Assembly (NCBI GenBank): GCA_020466095.1
Contig: CM035806.1
Coordinates: 162,895,379-162,959,378, forward strand
Direction: 5' to 3'
DNA from: Chlorops oryzae
Taxonomy: Eukaryota; Arthropoda; Insecta; Diptera; Chloropidae
DNA length: 64,000 nucleotides
Shown here: piece after piece, positions 36,789 to 49,321 of the stretch
How positions within the stretch are numbered: the first letter of the stretch is position 1
Layout: the number at the start of each line of letters is the position of its first letter
Notes under the pieces: generated by a model
What the model was told of the DNA's origin: nothing
Database searches by the model: none
What the model saw: only the letters and a program-made list of their open reading frames with translations
Program-made: the position numbers and the translations under genes

Positions 36789-38664
36789 TCAATTGTCTTC
36801 CATTTGATTACAGAGGCTGCATTTGAATTTTATAAAATAATTCAACATTAAAATTTTAACGACATTATTTATGAATGTCTCCATCAGAAGAATGCTGGAT
36901 AGTCGGCAAATTAATTTTATTGTGTACGTTTAAGAAAAAAAGTACTCGACTTATGTAAAGAAAAAGGAAGAAAAATAAAACCGAAATAACTTTCTTAACC
37001 AATTGAAAACTGATTAATAGAACTAGAAAATAGGAACAAGCCAATTTGAAAAAAAAAAAAAAGTATTGGAGAGACGGACGACATTCACACTTCATGCGGC
37101 GGTCTTGAATTTTCGGTCATAGTGTCAAAAGCTTTAGCTGTTCGCTCTTTTAATTTACCCATTTCTGAAGTGTAAGCGATGGATTGATTGTGTTTTTACC
37201 GGCTCTTGGGAGCGCCTGCGCAATGCGTTGTCAAAATGTTATTAAAAAAAAAAAAAAACATTCAACTGGAAATTCTCCACAAAATTTGTAAAACTGCTAT
37301 GGAAATTTCTGGAAGAAGAAAATTTTCAAATAAGGCTGATGAGTTTTCTAAGGTAATTTTGAACGTCTTAAGTTGATACATCCTATACTTAGAGTTCACG
37401 CTGCATGTATGTATGTATGTATACCGCTACTCAATTTCTAGCAGCTCGAATGTACGGAAAATGTTCGAGAGAACATTCGAGTGTATGAAAAGGGAAATTC
37501 AGTCACCACCAAAACGACAGAAAGCTGTTGCAACATGTGCCCGAGCATAATTTTTACACACAATAAAGGGCATTGGGCTCTCTCCCACGCGCGCATCTGC
37601 AGAGGTGCGACATACGAGTATACCCCATTTTTGCCTGCTCTTCCGTGTGTGTTTGTGTGTGTGTGTGTCGTGCGTGTGTGCGCATTGGGGCTTGACGGGA
37701 GCATTATAATTTCTGTGCGCTTTAGAATATAGGAAACTGAAAAACGAAATTACACAATTACCGTGAAACCGTTGCCCTCGTCGTATCGTAGGTATGCCCC
37801 AGTGGTTGAATTGACTACGTGCCCCGCTGCTCATTCGGCGGAAATTATGAGCAACATTGGCGGCCAACTGAGCGGGCGGTGCGAGTGAGTTCGCCAGTAC
37901 GACAAATGACACAGTCGGATGAAGTTCTACACGGTGGCGAACGCAGACACAGAGTCCGTGAATATCGAACTCGAAGATCGAACACAACAACACAAAAAGT
38001 GCTATTCAAACATAAATATACTAACGTACAAAAATATATAATTATGCTTAAGAGAATTTATACAACAAAAATGATAGTTTGATGCTGTTGCACGACAGCC
38101 ATCGAAATATTTGCTGTTCGAAGCTGCGTTAGGTCTTCCATTATCAAAATTATTGAGACAATCCTCTCTAGTGCAATCATGTTTATCACTCACCAACGGC
38201 AGCCTTAAAGAAAAATCGGTTTTTGTCTGCGTGCGTGCGTGCGTATGTCTGTGTGTGTGTGTACGCGTGATGGTATATATACACTGTAACATGCACTTCC
38301 TCAATATGGAGCTGTGTGCGTTAACATATAAAAAATTGGGGAGCGATTATTGCTTAACAGCGACACGGGTGAAGTCATTAAGGAGATTGCCTTAAGGATT
38401 TTCTTTTTGCCCTCCCCAACCGCATATGGAATGTATTCAAAATTGGACTGTAAGAAATCGATAATGTCGTCGAATTAAATCATCATTCAGCATCACAGCA
38501 GCAGCAGCAGCAGCAGCAACAACAACAACAACAAGGCAGTGCATCTCGAATGCTGCTTATCATCATCAGCAACGAACAACGCCAGAAAGTAGACAACAGC
38601 ATTTTCAAATTGCCGTTGCGAGCGGCAATAGGGAGAAGTGGGACCAGAACCGGACGAACGAACA
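36789..38664. other. LSm5 3' flank and PDZ gene 5' region
   Basis: No coding exon is supported. Around 37390-37430 is a GTAT repeat, near 37640-37680 and 38225-38262 GT runs, and at 38495-38534 a CAG/CAA run just upstream of the PDZ start. The 37850-38660 part has the look of a promoter and 5' untranslated exon of the + strand PDZ gene. Confidence 0.4.
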
Positions 38665-38847
38665 ATGACTGCCGTAAACAGTTCTGCGATCAGCAGCAGT
38701 TGTCAAAGTTTAAGTGCTGGCGTACAAATCGGTGTCATTGGAATCGGGATGAGGAGTGGCCAGTACATCAACGGTACTGGGAGTCTGGGCCGATTAAAAT
38801 TTCATAAGAGCCTCGATGCGTCCGACGAAGAACTCGAATACTCACAG
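38665..38847 (+). CDS. PDZ scaffold gene, exon 1
   Basis: It begins at ATG in MTAVNSSAISSSCQSLS and runs in one frame to ...SDEELEYSQ, with a GTAGGC donor at 38848. The next exon (41686) continues in phase 0. An upstream in-frame ATG at 38638 would add nine residues; I chose 38665 because it is the next, better-placed methionine. The encoded part is Ser/Gly-rich with an acidic end and no recognisable domain of its own. Confidence 0.6.
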
Positions 38848-39230
38848 GTAGGCATGACGCTTTGTTTATTGTTCGCATCGAATGGGGGATAAATGCTTTT
38901 GTTTTTTATTATGATTATCATTATTTATTTATTATTTATTTATTTTTTTTCACTAAAAGACGATCGTTTCGGTTCGATGATCATTTTCTACCGGAGAGGA
39001 AGTGGTTCAATTACGTAAACTTTTCATGAAAATTCATATAAAAATTAAATAATACTTCTCCCTTCGTTGGAATGCAAATCAATTTATTTTTTCATCAATA
39101 CCTCGAATAACACTAGCTTACAAATAATTAATTTCAATTTTTTTCAGGAGTTCTAAATGCACTTTTCTTACGAACTTTGGCACGAACTTTTTAGCACGAA
39201 AACAATAATTTAAATAATCCACTGGAGGGG

Positions 39231-39263
<33 letters not shown>

Positions 39264-39598
39264 ATTAATAACACCGGCACACAAAAAAAAGTCCTGTTGA
39301 AGAACGGTGACATACCGTACCCTATGCTTTTTTAGGGTGCTGATCATGAATCCGCGGTCAGATTTCCCCCATCACCCTCAGTGTTCGCCCCAGCGCGACC
39401 ATAAACACCCCAAAGGGTTAATTTTCTAGAGCCATAAAATAAAAAATTAAGTATCCCAAGTTAAATTTTTTGTTGTCCTGATGAAGAATTTGAAGTCGAA
39501 ATTACGCTACGACGATTAATTATCACTCAGCACCCCTGATCAACTATCGCCAGTAGGGTTGAATTGCTATAATGCACCCCTTCTTGATCTTAAAGCTA

Positions 39599-40002
39599 CC
39601 CAGCGGCGAACAGTGCCTACCGCCTACAAAGTATACGAGACTGTAAGCGATCTGAATATTAATAACTACAAAGTATACAAGATTGTAGGCGAACTGCCTA
39701 CCAAGAGCTTACAAAGTAAACGAGATTGAAGGCGACCACGCCCGAACAGTGCCTACCGCCTACAAAGTATACGAGACTGTAAGCAACGTGCCTATTAATA
39801 GCTACAAAGTAAACGAGATTGCAGGCGAACTGCCCACCAATAGCTTACATTATGTTATGTGGTGGTGGTAGGCGGTTCACTCTTAGAAAACGGTCACGCT
39901 CGAACAAAAGTATACCAGGATGGTATATGAGCTCGTATGCATTACCGCCTACGAAATGTGTTGCGGTTCATCGCTTTTGTAAGCAGCATTTTCGCCGCTG
40001 GG
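39599..40002. mobile_element. TA-flanked MITE with an internal tandem duplication
   Basis: The ends CCCAGCGGCGAA and TTCGCCGCTGGG are mirrored, with TA on both sides. Inside, a unit of about 125 bases (AACAGTGCCTACCGCCTACA ... GGCGAAC) is present twice. Non-coding. Confidence 0.65.
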
Positions 40003-40127
40003 TATGTAAGTATGTGCAAGAAAATCATAGAGAGGGGCATATTATTTAATTTGAGGGGTAATTTGTTCAAATCCGATGATGCATTGTCGAGCTCTTCTCG
40101 AAAAACCAGCAATATCCCATTTTAAAA

Positions 40128-40290
40128 AAATTATTAAAAAAAAAATTATTAAAAAAAAATTATTAAAAAAAAATTATTAAAAAAAAAATTATTAAAAAAA
40201 AATTATTAAAAAAAAAATTATTAAAAAAAATATTATTAAAAAAAAATTATTAAAAAAATTATTAAAAAAAAATTATTAAAAAAAAAATTA
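40128..40290. repeat. TTATTAAAAAAAA tandem repeat
   Basis: About twelve units of ATTATTAAAAAAA, 12-14 bases each, stand head to tail. The variable length of the A runs makes the exact copy number unreliable. Confidence 0.9.
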
Positions 40291-40804
40291 ATATAAAATA
40301 TCTCTTTCATAAAAAATTTTCAAACATTTTGTTTTCGTGTTAAGAAGGCCAGAGTCCACAAAAAATTGCATTTCGATGTCCTGGAAAAATAAAATTGATT
40401 ATTTGTAAACTAGTGTAATTTGTTCCTTTTGATTGAACCAAAAAAAAAATTTTTTTTTTTTTTTTGGATTAAAAGTGATTTTGAATTTTAAGACGTGTGA
40501 ATATTGATTTTTTCGCTTGAAGAATGTTTTTTTTTTTTTTTCATTCGAAAGTTCCACAGCGAAAGTGCAATGCTCATTATTCGATTTCATCCTTCATCCT
40601 AAGCGCATCATGCAGTAGATTCAACCTGAGCACTAGTTATCTTGAGGACCATTCATAGTTGAGATGCTTAAGGCTATTTGCTATTTTCCATTTTCTACTG
40701 AAAAGCTCATTCGAATAGGTTTTAATATTTAATCGCGAATGTTGTTCCCTTCCTACCGCTATTGCTGGGTACATAACATACACATATGTACAAAGTGTGT
40801 GCAC

Positions 40805-41610
40805 TAGGGTGATGACTTTTAGTGAATACCAAAAAACGAACCCAATATTCTTCATATTAGGCTCGTTTAAAAGGTAATTTTGTGAATTTTTCGAATATGC
40901 ATACTGAACATGCTCGTTCTTGTTCCTACGCCATCTATATTATAGGTTGAAGTTCGTGAGGCATTTTTCTTTAACTTAAGCCTCTTTTTGTATGGGGACC
41001 CCCCCTAAGAAGGGGAGATAGAGGGTAGGTATGTTTGAAGAATATATTTGGGGTAAAAAAATAATGGGGGTCGGTCATATATATCATCCCCCTAGGAGTG
41101 GTTTGACTGTAGTGACAGCCATTTTGTATGAAATTGTGATAAAATTAAGGTAATTTTGTATGGGTGACCCCCTAAGGAGGGGAGATAGGGGGTCAGTATG
41201 TTGGGAAAAAATGTTAGGGAGACAAAGTTAATGGGGGTCGGTCAAACATTTGACTCCTCTAGGGGCACTCTGGGGCTAGTTAGGACAGTGGGGGGAAAAT
41301 TCATAAAAAAAATTACTTTTGTATGGGACCCCCCTTAAGGAGTGGTGATAGGGGGAAGGTATGTTTGGATAAATTGTTGGGAATAAAAAAATAATGGTAG
41401 TTGGTCTTACATTTAACCCCTCTAGGAGCGACTCTGCTTACAGTAACATAAAAATTTGGAAAAAAATCAAAAATTAAATTTTTCAAATGACTTGGTGCGT
41501 GACATTTTTTTTTACCAAATAACCTTAAAATTAGTATTTTATGAAGTCTTTAATAAAAGTTCATCGTACTATGATACAGGAAAAGAGTTTCAAAAAAAGT
41601 CATCACCCTA
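40805..41610. mobile_element. hAT-like element with three internal tandem units, PDZ gene intron
   Basis: The ends TAGGGTGATGACTTTT and AAAAAGTCATCACCCTA are mirrored, and GTGTGCAC is duplicated exactly (40797-40804 and 41611-41618). The interior has three tandem units of about 165 bases, at about 40993, 41157 and 41320. Each has a GTATGGG...ACCCCC...TAAG(G/A)AG phrase and an AATGG(G/T)...GGTC phrase. Its right end is 75 bases before the acceptor of PDZ exon 2. Confidence 0.85.
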
Positions 41611-41685
41611 GTGTGCACCTTGTTCTAATTCGGTTGATGGCTTGTTTCATTTTTTTTTTTCTTTTTTTTTTTTTTCGTTTCACAG

Positions 41686-42048
41686 CTCTCCCAGTCGACG
41701 CACATAATTGGCCGTGTTAAATCGGAGCGTTTCCTGGCCTCGAGGTCCGATGAGGATAGACGACGGCGTACGATTATTGTTGAGAAGAAAAAGGATTCGT
41801 ACGGTTTCACACTGCAAAGCTATGGCATTCATTATAAGAAGGACGAAGAAATTGAGATGATCACTTATGTCGACTATGTGGAGTATGACGGGCCTGCCTA
41901 TAGGGCTGGAATGCGCGAAGGCGATGTCATACTATCAATAAATGGCGTTGACATGGAGAAGGCCGATCACAAGACTTTGGTGGACTTTATTAAAAGCTGC
42001 GATACACGAATGCGCATGGTCGTTCAATTTGAAGATTGTGTTCGAAAG
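41686..42048 (+). CDS. PDZ scaffold gene, exon 2 (PDZ domain)
   Basis: It opens after a T-rich tract and CAG at 41683-41685, phase 0, and ends before GTATTC at 42049. It encodes [16 protein letters not shown], then a complete PDZ domain: the peptide-binding loop ([12 protein letters not shown]), [20 protein letters not shown] and the final helix [12 protein letters not shown]. Such domains bind C-terminal tails of receptors and channels. The sequence and the leucine-rich region that follows resemble the GRASP/Tamalin/CYTIP family, which links receptors to cytohesin-type Arf exchange factors. This is recognition by pattern and no fly gene symbol is assigned. Confidence 0.85.
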
Positions 42049-42142
42049 GTATTCGGGTTTTCTTGTTGAAATACAAATTTTTTTTTTAATACATATATTG
42101 TTATCGTTTTTATGCAATATTAATGAATAATTTATTAATTAG

Positions 42143-43168
42143 GTGGATTTGCATATGCGTTATATGCAGCTGCAGGGTATGCTACAATCGAAAATGAATG
42201 AACTTGAACGGATTTGCCTGCGCGAACGAGAACTTTTGGAGGGCAGATGGAAGACACATAGCTTACCGGCACGCAAGAAGGCGACAACATCGCCAACCGA
42301 TGTTGATATCGGCGTGACGCCGACTAGTGCCGATATGCCATCTTATTATAGGCCAACGCTATCCACCGAAGATGTTGCCAATACGACGCGTAATCATCAT
42401 TCGCTGCAAACGATCATTCCACCACCAGCACAATTCATGCTCAGCTATCATTATCTAGATCCAAACTATCGGTACATACTGAAGCCGACCTCATCGAATA
42501 GCAGCGGTGAATATTTCTTGGCAATCGGTAATGGCATACGGCGCAGTCCAAGCGATCATCATGTCATTTTAACGCGCACGGAATCCGCTGAAACAACCCA
42601 TCTAAGCGGTCTGCCCAGCTATTCGAGCATTCAGCAAATGAAAACACAAACAATAGGAACGACGAGTGGCAACGCAACAATAAAGCCACCAGCACCACCA
42701 CCGAGAACTTGTGAGAAACATAAGCCACCAAGTAAACAAGTACAGCAGCAGCAGCAGCAGAGCAGCAGAAGCAGACAGCAACAGCAACAGCTTCAAGGGA
42801 AAAAATCCGATTCAGGAGAGCAAAAAGCCCAAAAGGCAAACAAGCAATCATGCCATGGTCATTCGTGTAATCCTTGCATCGGTCATTTCAGATGGAAATC
42901 GGCAGAGAAGGCCGCAGCTGCCGCAGCTGGTACATCCGGCAATGGCGATAATGTTAGTTTGGACGCATACGATTTGGCTAGTCCATGTTGCGAAGCGCAT
43001 TGTGTTCCAAAACGACGGTCGCGCCATCACAAGGAGCATACCCATAAACATAAGCATCGCGATCGTGATCGTGATCGTGATCGCGAACGTGACCCAATGA
43101 AGCAACGAGCCGTGTCCGCGCATGGAAATGCCGAGTCAATCGAAACGACTGGACATTATGTTGGCGGC

Positions 43169-43200
<32 letters not shown>

Positions 43201-44495
43201 CCGTCACGGAACGGCCGAAGCCGATTCGAAGCAACCACTGCAACATCAGCAACAACACCAAAAACTCCATCATCAGCATTTGATGCATCAACCGCAATCA
43301 GCGCAGCGCTATTACGCTCATCAGCAAACAGCAGCAGCAGCAGCAGCTTCAACAACAACACCAGCAACAGTTGCAGCACACATGCGACAGAAGTAGCATA
43401 CGTTCTAGATATTTTGATCTGGCAACTGGCTTAGCGAGTCAGTGTAGCTTGCATTCCTGCACGTCGAGCGATCTTGCGGCAACAGCGGACACAGCTTCTT
43501 ATGCCACATCCCTAAGCACCGACACGCTGTATTGGGATCCAAAAAGTGATAATGCCCAATCATCGCGACATCATTCGATTAAATCACATCAATCATACCA
43601 ACAAAAACCTTCGCAGCCAACGCAGCAGCAGCAGACAGCAGCACAGCAGCAGCAGCAACAAAAGCAATTGCATCAAATGCACGGTATATATCAACAGCGT
43701 TACCATATTACAGCAACACAAATACAACCCTCGCAGATTTATCCGCACGGCACTGCCTACGTTCATAAGCCAAAATCATGGGATAATCTTACAACCAAAT
43801 CGATCGGTGGCTACGGTTTCGGTTATGGTTACCTAGACACTGTGACCGTTAAGCCAACTGTTAAACTTCAGATCGCACAACAACGACACTCCATGCCGCG
43901 TAAGAATCCCTATGGACGCTTTTCAACCTACACTGATGTCGAAAACTATGCCCCCCCACCATCCCAGTTCCTCGAGGAGCTAACCACAACTACAATGACA
44001 ACAATTACTGCCAAGTCAACCGAAGAGCTCATCGCCTGCGAATGCCTTTCTGCTCAACAACAGCAACAATTGCCGCCGCCGCCGCAGCAGCAGCAACAAC
44101 AACAGCCGCCACCGCCGCCGCCGCCTTCGCAGCAGCACCAGCACCAGCAGCAACTTCAGCCGAAATCACAACCAATACAACAGCAGCAGCAACAAGCCAT
44201 CAAAATAGCTCAAATGCAAATCGGGCAAAATCGGCAGCTCTCTCATCAAAGCACTTGTCAAATGGGTGGATACTACTCACATTTGCCAAGGCCGACGACA
44301 GACGCTGCCACATTCGACTGTCTCCGAAGTGACGCGTTTGTAGGTAACGCTAATCTAGATTTTATAATACCAAGGAGAAATTTACACACGTTAATCCTCT
44401 TAAACGAACCATATTGCCATAGAAGCTATAGAGATTCCGAATGGAATGGATCGCTTAATACTTTTCGCTTCTTCGAGGTGGCCATATATGGATAA
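42143..44495 (+). CDS. PDZ scaffold gene, large 3' exon (one-base frame break)
   Basis: It opens after TTAG at 42139-42142, phase 0, with VDLHMRYMQLQGMLQSKMNEL, a coiled-coil-like segment expected after the PDZ domain in Tamalin-type proteins. Then come long low-complexity regions: glutamine runs, an RDRDRDRE run, a histidine run (about 43165-43200) and more glutamine. The frame used from 42143 would stop at 43394. A second frame covers 43330-44495 and reads HTCDRSSIRSRYFDLATGLA onward. The two join if one A of AAA at 43326-43328 is extra, giving a continuous CAG run, so I treat them as one exon. Codons after the break remain protein-like (YTDVENYAPPPSQFLEEL). A possible donor near 44340 means the last residues to the stop at 44493-44495 may be intronic. 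Confidence 0.75.
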
Positions 44496-44710
44496 TTTAT
44501 TATGTTTTTTTGTGATTATGTCCTGATTTATTATCATCAGTGGCAAATATTTTTATTGAACGAACACGAATTCAATAAGAATTCCGACGTAATGGAAGAT
44601 TAGGCCAGATCATTCAAATTCGTTGGAAGGTCTACTGTTTTGTGGAATGCGTTTCAACTAGGAACAGACCTTCGAACTAGCCATTCGGACGCTATTGCAT
44701 TGGCTGGAAT

Positions 44711-44840
44711 CAGGGGAGGACTGGGGGACAAAATAGGGCTTCGTTACCTAAAAAAAAAAAAAAAAAAAAAACGTAACAGCTAAAAAGCACAGCGAACTGG
44801 GGGCCTACCGGGCTTTTGCCCGATTGCCCATGGCCCCCTG
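44711..44840. mobile_element. 130 bp hAT-like MITE
   Basis: The ends CAGGGG and CCCCTG are flanked by an exact duplication GCTGGAAT (44703-44710 and 44841-44848). The interior is G-rich, with GGGC and GCCC repeats near the ends and an A run in the middle. The inverted ends are short, so the duplication carries most of the weight. Confidence 0.7.
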
Positions 44841-45110
44841 GCTGGAATATTGAATTCCTATTTATATTTTTACAGTTAGGCAATATTATAAGCGTCACGC
44901 ATCAAGCCTCCTCAAAATATGTGTACCGTCACTATAAAGCCACCATGGTCCACCAAGACCAAACTCTCTTGAATTGAAGCCGGCAGTGCATATTTTTATG
45001 TACAAAGGTCCGACCAGAGACTTAATCAGGTACTACGGGAGACCGGAGCTGCCCATTCCGGTCAGTTGACGTTGGTCCTCTTGTAGGTGTTCGTAGTGGC
45101 TGTGCTTAAA

Positions 45111-45587
45111 CAGGGACGTGAACCGGTTTTGAACCGAATCGGTTTTAAACCGGAAAACCGCTTTTATCTGCTGATAAGCTGAACCATTAACCGAACCGAT
45201 GTTTTTCACAGAAGTTTGAACCGAACCCCTTTTTGTAAAGGTTCAGGGTTTCATTTTTCCCTGCTCTCTCCCATAGGCCAAAAATAAAAAAATCGAATTC
45301 GATATTCTTATGAAATCATTATCGATACCATCTCTAATATAAGTAAGGTAACCACCACTCACTAACTTTTGATTGTGCAAATTTTAACCCTAAATGGTAA
45401 AAAAAAAATTGCGTTACAATTGGGAACACGTTTTAACAAATTTTTTCAGTTTGAGAAATTCCCGAACCGAAACCCCGGTTCAAAGAAGTAGAAAAAACCG
45501 GTTAGACGAACCAATCCGAAAGTTCAAAAATGGTTCGATTCGCACCGAACTGCACCGTGAAAATTTTCCACCCGGTTCACGTCCCTG
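45111..45587. mobile_element. hAT-like MITE, GAACCGG motif
   Basis: The ends CAGGGACGTGAACCGG and CCGGTTCACGTCCCTG are exact 16 bp mirrors. The flanks share GCTTAAA (GCTTAAAC at the left and GCTTAAAA at the right if the outer base is counted in the duplication). AACCGG, AACCGA and GGTTC are repeated many times toward both ends. Non-coding, 477 bp. Confidence 0.85.
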
Positions 45588-45627
45588 CTTAAAACCAAAA
45601 CGTAAGCGGTAGAACAGGCAAGTAGAA

Positions 45628-45659
<32 letters not shown>

Positions 45660-45731
45660 CTCTATAGCCATCGATTTGTAACGGCTGAGAATTTTGCAAT
45701 AAATTTCGATTTTTCATTTTTTATTTAATTA

Positions 45732-46502
45732 CAGCGGTTTCTCACTTTAACGAGCACCATCGTTGTCAGCATGTCTCGTTAAACCGGAATTCTCGTTGAA
45801 GTGGGTCCCAAAAAAAAAAATACCTAAATTCTATTAATGTGAACTAAATGGATACGTTGAGGTGATCACGCATGAAGGGATAATGAGCAAAATTAACGGT
45901 TCATTATCATGGTAGGGAGGCTTCAGACCACCGAGAGCTTCCAACTTTCTCGATCGGCACGGCACAAATTGGAAATTTTGAAGGTCGATAGCGATAAGAA
46001 TACGCAGCAGCGAGTAGAATAGATTCTGATTTTCGGCATCGACCTTGGACATCTCAATTTCATTTGAACTTTGAATTTTTATATATGTATGTATATTCTT
46101 TCGGATATCGTGGTTCATTCGGAGTGACGCTCGTCTACTGTTCGTAGTTCTTTGGAACTCCAGCAAATCTCTGCATTAAATTTTTTCGATCTGTGGCTAC
46201 CTTCCTTGCTTAAATGTTTGCATACACCCACACCCCCCTCGGCGAGTTAAGCGAAGGCAAACTAGAATGCAGAGTACGATGTAAGTTTTTTGGGATCATC
46301 CTGCCGATCGATCAGATTGAACGGACTGCGATGATGAAGGGAACGTTACAGAAGAATGGCCTAAAAAATTGGTTGCTCACTAAACCGGGTACTGCTCTTG
46401 TCAATTATGCTCGTTATGCAAGGTACTCTGTCCATTAAGTTTGATTGCTAGTTAAATCGAGATTTCGTTAAAACGAATGCTCGTTAAAGTGAGAAACCGC
46501 TG
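45732..46502. mobile_element. pogo-like MITE
   Basis: The ends CAGCGGTTTCTCACTTTAAC and GTTAAAGTGAGAAACCGCTG are exact mirrors over at least 25 bases, with TA on both sides. Repeats of CTCGTTAAA/CGTTAAAAC type occur inside. Non-coding, 771 bp. Confidence 0.8.
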
Positions 46503-47789
46503 TATTTATTTAGGTTTTTTTTTTTTTTTTTTTTTGTAGATTTGTCTGTTTACACCTCACGCCTATCCATGAATGAATTTCATTGATGTCGTTTTGCAAA
46601 GCGCCAAGGGATATGGATATGCTTCAATATACTAATCGGAAAAATATCAACGTTCGCGTTTTAAATAAGGCTGCATAGTTTCATAGAGTTTAAGCTTGTT
46701 AGATAGAACTGCTATAAATACCGGTATATATACTGGTAGTTCAAAGCGTTTAGTGGGGGATGGGCTCGTGGGTGGTTGAAGACACAATTGTAACCTTCCG
46801 CCCCCGCCCCCCATTCCAAAATGACCGTACATCGTACCGATGCTTTTAATACGATTTTTGTAAAACATTACACAATTAAATACAATTAAGTATTTAAGGT
46901 GTATGTTAGTTAAAAAAAAAAAAAAAAAAAAAAAAAATAATAAAGTTGACCTGATTACTGAGAGCAACGATAGAGGAAACAAAACAATATCCGCTCACAA
47001 GCCAAATAATAATTATAATATAATCGCCGTAATATTGAGATCTAATAAAATTTTTTGTGAGTCTCTTTTTAGAGTTTTTTTTTTTTTTTAAATTTTTATC
47101 TGCGTAGATCTTTTAAGTTTATTTTAAATTATAGAAAATGTTCTAATGGTAAATTGTTATTTTGTAATTTTATGATAGCTATTCAAAATCTCGAACGATA
47201 ATTCGATGTAATCACATCACATCTAATATGTTTGTATGTATGTTTGTGTGTTTTATTTTGTCGAATCGAAAAATTTTTAACGAGTTAAAAAATTCTATCC
47301 GTCTTGAGACTTTGTGAATCTGTTAACTTCAAACATCGACATGTGAATTAGGCCAAAATGGAAATTTCATTTATTCAAATATATAAATTAAAAATAATTT
47401 ATTATATATAACGCTATGAATTCATTAGAAAATGTGGAAATAAATAAGTGTTACTAATACATGCACACACAAGTGGAATGAATTGTAAATTGTGATTCTC
47501 TTAATTTTGTGAATACGAAAAGATTCTAACGATGTCTAAAAATTCTATGGTCAAGATTGTAATTGTTAGACTCAAACTATCGAACATAGATGACAATACC
47601 CTCATCAATGTTTTATTTTATTTATTATTTATATAAATTTAAATTAATTTATTATTTATTAACGCTTATGAATTATTAGAAAATTGGAAATTATTTATTA
47701 TTAATATATAATTTAATTAATTTATTATTTATATTACCTATAATTCATTAATATTGAATTTATATAAGTGTTACTAATTACGAACATGA
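46503..47789. other. Intergenic DNA
   Basis: Poly-T and poly-A runs and AT-rich sequence. The phrase ATGAATTCATTAGAAAAT and GTGTTACTAAT appear near 47415-47460 and again, diverged, near 47665-47780, so part may be an internally repeated or mis-assembled stretch. No gene seen. Confidence 0.5.
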
Positions 47790-48355
47790 ATATATTTATT
47801 ATTTATTATTTATTATTTATTATTTATTATTTATTTATTATTTATTATTTATTATTTATTATTTATTATTTATTATTTATTATTTATTTATTTATTATTT
47901 ATTTATTATTTATTATTTATTATTTATTATTATTATTTATTATTTTTTATTATTATTATTATTTATTTATTTATTATTATATTATTATTTATTATTTATT
48001 ATTATTTATTATATTATTATTTATTATTTTTATTATTATTATATTTATTATTTATTATTTATATTTATTATTTATTATTATTATTATTATTTATTTATTA
48101 TTTATTATTTTATTATTTATTATTTATTATTTATTATTTATTATATTTATTTATATTTATTATTTATTATTTATTATTTATTATTTATTTATTTTTATTA
48201 TTTATATTTATTATTATATTTATTATTTATTTTTATTATTATTTATTATTTTTATTATTTATTATTTATTATTATTTTATTATTATTATTATTTTATTTA
48301 TTTATTTTTATTATTATTATTATTATTTATTATTATTATTATTATATTATTATTA

Positions 48356-48388
<33 letters not shown>
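47790..48388. repeat. TTATTTA/TTATTA low-complexity array
   Basis: Almost 600 bases consist only of T and A in TTATT and TTATTTA units. The long Ile/Tyr/Leu open frame over it is a composition artefact. Confidence 0.95.
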
Positions 48389-48392
<4 letters not shown>

Positions 48393-48527
48393 TCCGAGAT
48401 TCTGAATTTGCTGAGGAATGGGTATTTGACCCATACCAATAATGTTCTTTACCCTATCTATTTAAAAAAGGAGACTTTCAGTCCCGAGAAAAATAAATTC
48501 CCCGGTAGTATTCGGAATCGGGGCTGA
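48389..48527. mobile_element. TCAGCCCGATTC MITE, short copy
   Basis: It starts TCAGTCCGAGATTCTGAAT and ends ATTCGGAATCGGGGCTGA. It shares GTCCCGAGAA with the copy in LSm5 intron 2 on the same or opposite strand. Confidence 0.6.
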
Positions 48528-48530
48528 TTA

Positions 48531-49030
48531 CACTGTGATTGTTCAAAAAACCGCCAGACTGCTTTCATATCTAGAAATCTAGAAATAATAACTTAAACAC
48601 GCTGAATACAATAATGGATATTGATTTTTTGGGCTTGGTTCAGTTGAAGGAGATTTTCGTGTTTAATCCCTAAAGTATGCAAGCATAATTTTGTTTTTTA
48701 CTGAACACAATTTACTTGATCCAAATTGCGGGCTTTGAACTTCAGTACTCTCAGTTGCTAGTCATTCGCTTTCCCATTACACCGTCTTGTCAAAAAAGAT
48801 CATGGCTCTTTAAGTTATTTTTGAAAATATATATATATAAAAAAATCGAAAGTCAAAAATTTAACTTCCCCTAAAAGTATGCTTCACTTTTTAAATAAAT
48901 GTGATGGAATTTGAAAATAAGCTCCTATAAAATACCAATTACCATTGCGATTGCAACGAAGTTTTGCACAGGAATTCTACTAAATACTTACAAGTAATTA
49001 ACGTTATCGTCATACATATGTATGTATATA
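48531..49030. repeat. 500 bp dispersed repeat with tRNA-like boxes, copy 1
   Basis: It is nearly identical to 60078-60580 from CACTGTG through TTACAAGTAATTAACGT. On the - strand a candidate A box (CGGTGTAATGG) and B box (AGTTCAAAGCC) stand in tRNA-like spacing, which suggests a SINE head, but no poly-A or duplication is clear. Confidence 0.6.
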
Positions 49031-49077
49031 GCAACATAAAGTAAAAAAATATATTTTTTAATGAAGTTAGTCATACA

Positions 49078-49321
49078 CAGGGCTCGGATTTTGTTGACTT
49101 TTATAAATTGAAAGCATACTTTATGGAGTACAAATCTTGTTCAACTAACATAAATTTAAGATTCAAATCGATTTTTATTTTCAATATGAATTTTTTTGAA
49201 GTTAGAAAGGGGGTTGGGGATTTCAAACTCCCTCAACTTATTCGCAAAATGTTGGTAAGAAAAAATTTTACCCCATAAAGTATGCTTTACATTTCTAAAA
49301 GTCAACAAAATCCGAGCCCTG
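49078..49321. mobile_element. CAGGGCTCGG hAT-like MITE, copy 1
   Basis: The ends CAGGGCTCGGATTTTGTTGA and TCAACAAAATCCGAGCCCTG are exact mirrors, and GTCATACA is duplicated exactly (49070-49077 and 49322-49329). 244 bp, non-coding. Other copies are at 58606, 59767 and 62114. Confidence 0.93.

Larger units (their letters stand above)
39111..40415. mobile_element. CACTAG-ended element, copy 2, in the PDZ gene intron
   Basis: It starts CACTAGCTTACAAATAATT and ends ATTTGTAAACTAGTG, with TAA immediately outside both ends. It has been enlarged by the element at 39599-40002 and by a run of TTATTAAAAAAAA units at about 40128-40290. Non-coding. Confidence 0.7.

Noticed and set aside
40128..40290. CRISPR-like regular array
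   Set aside because: Units are 12-14 bp with no spacers and the genome is eukaryotic; it is a simple repeat.
47768..48442. 224-codon Ile/Tyr/Leu frame
   Set aside because: It is an artefact of the TTATTTA array.
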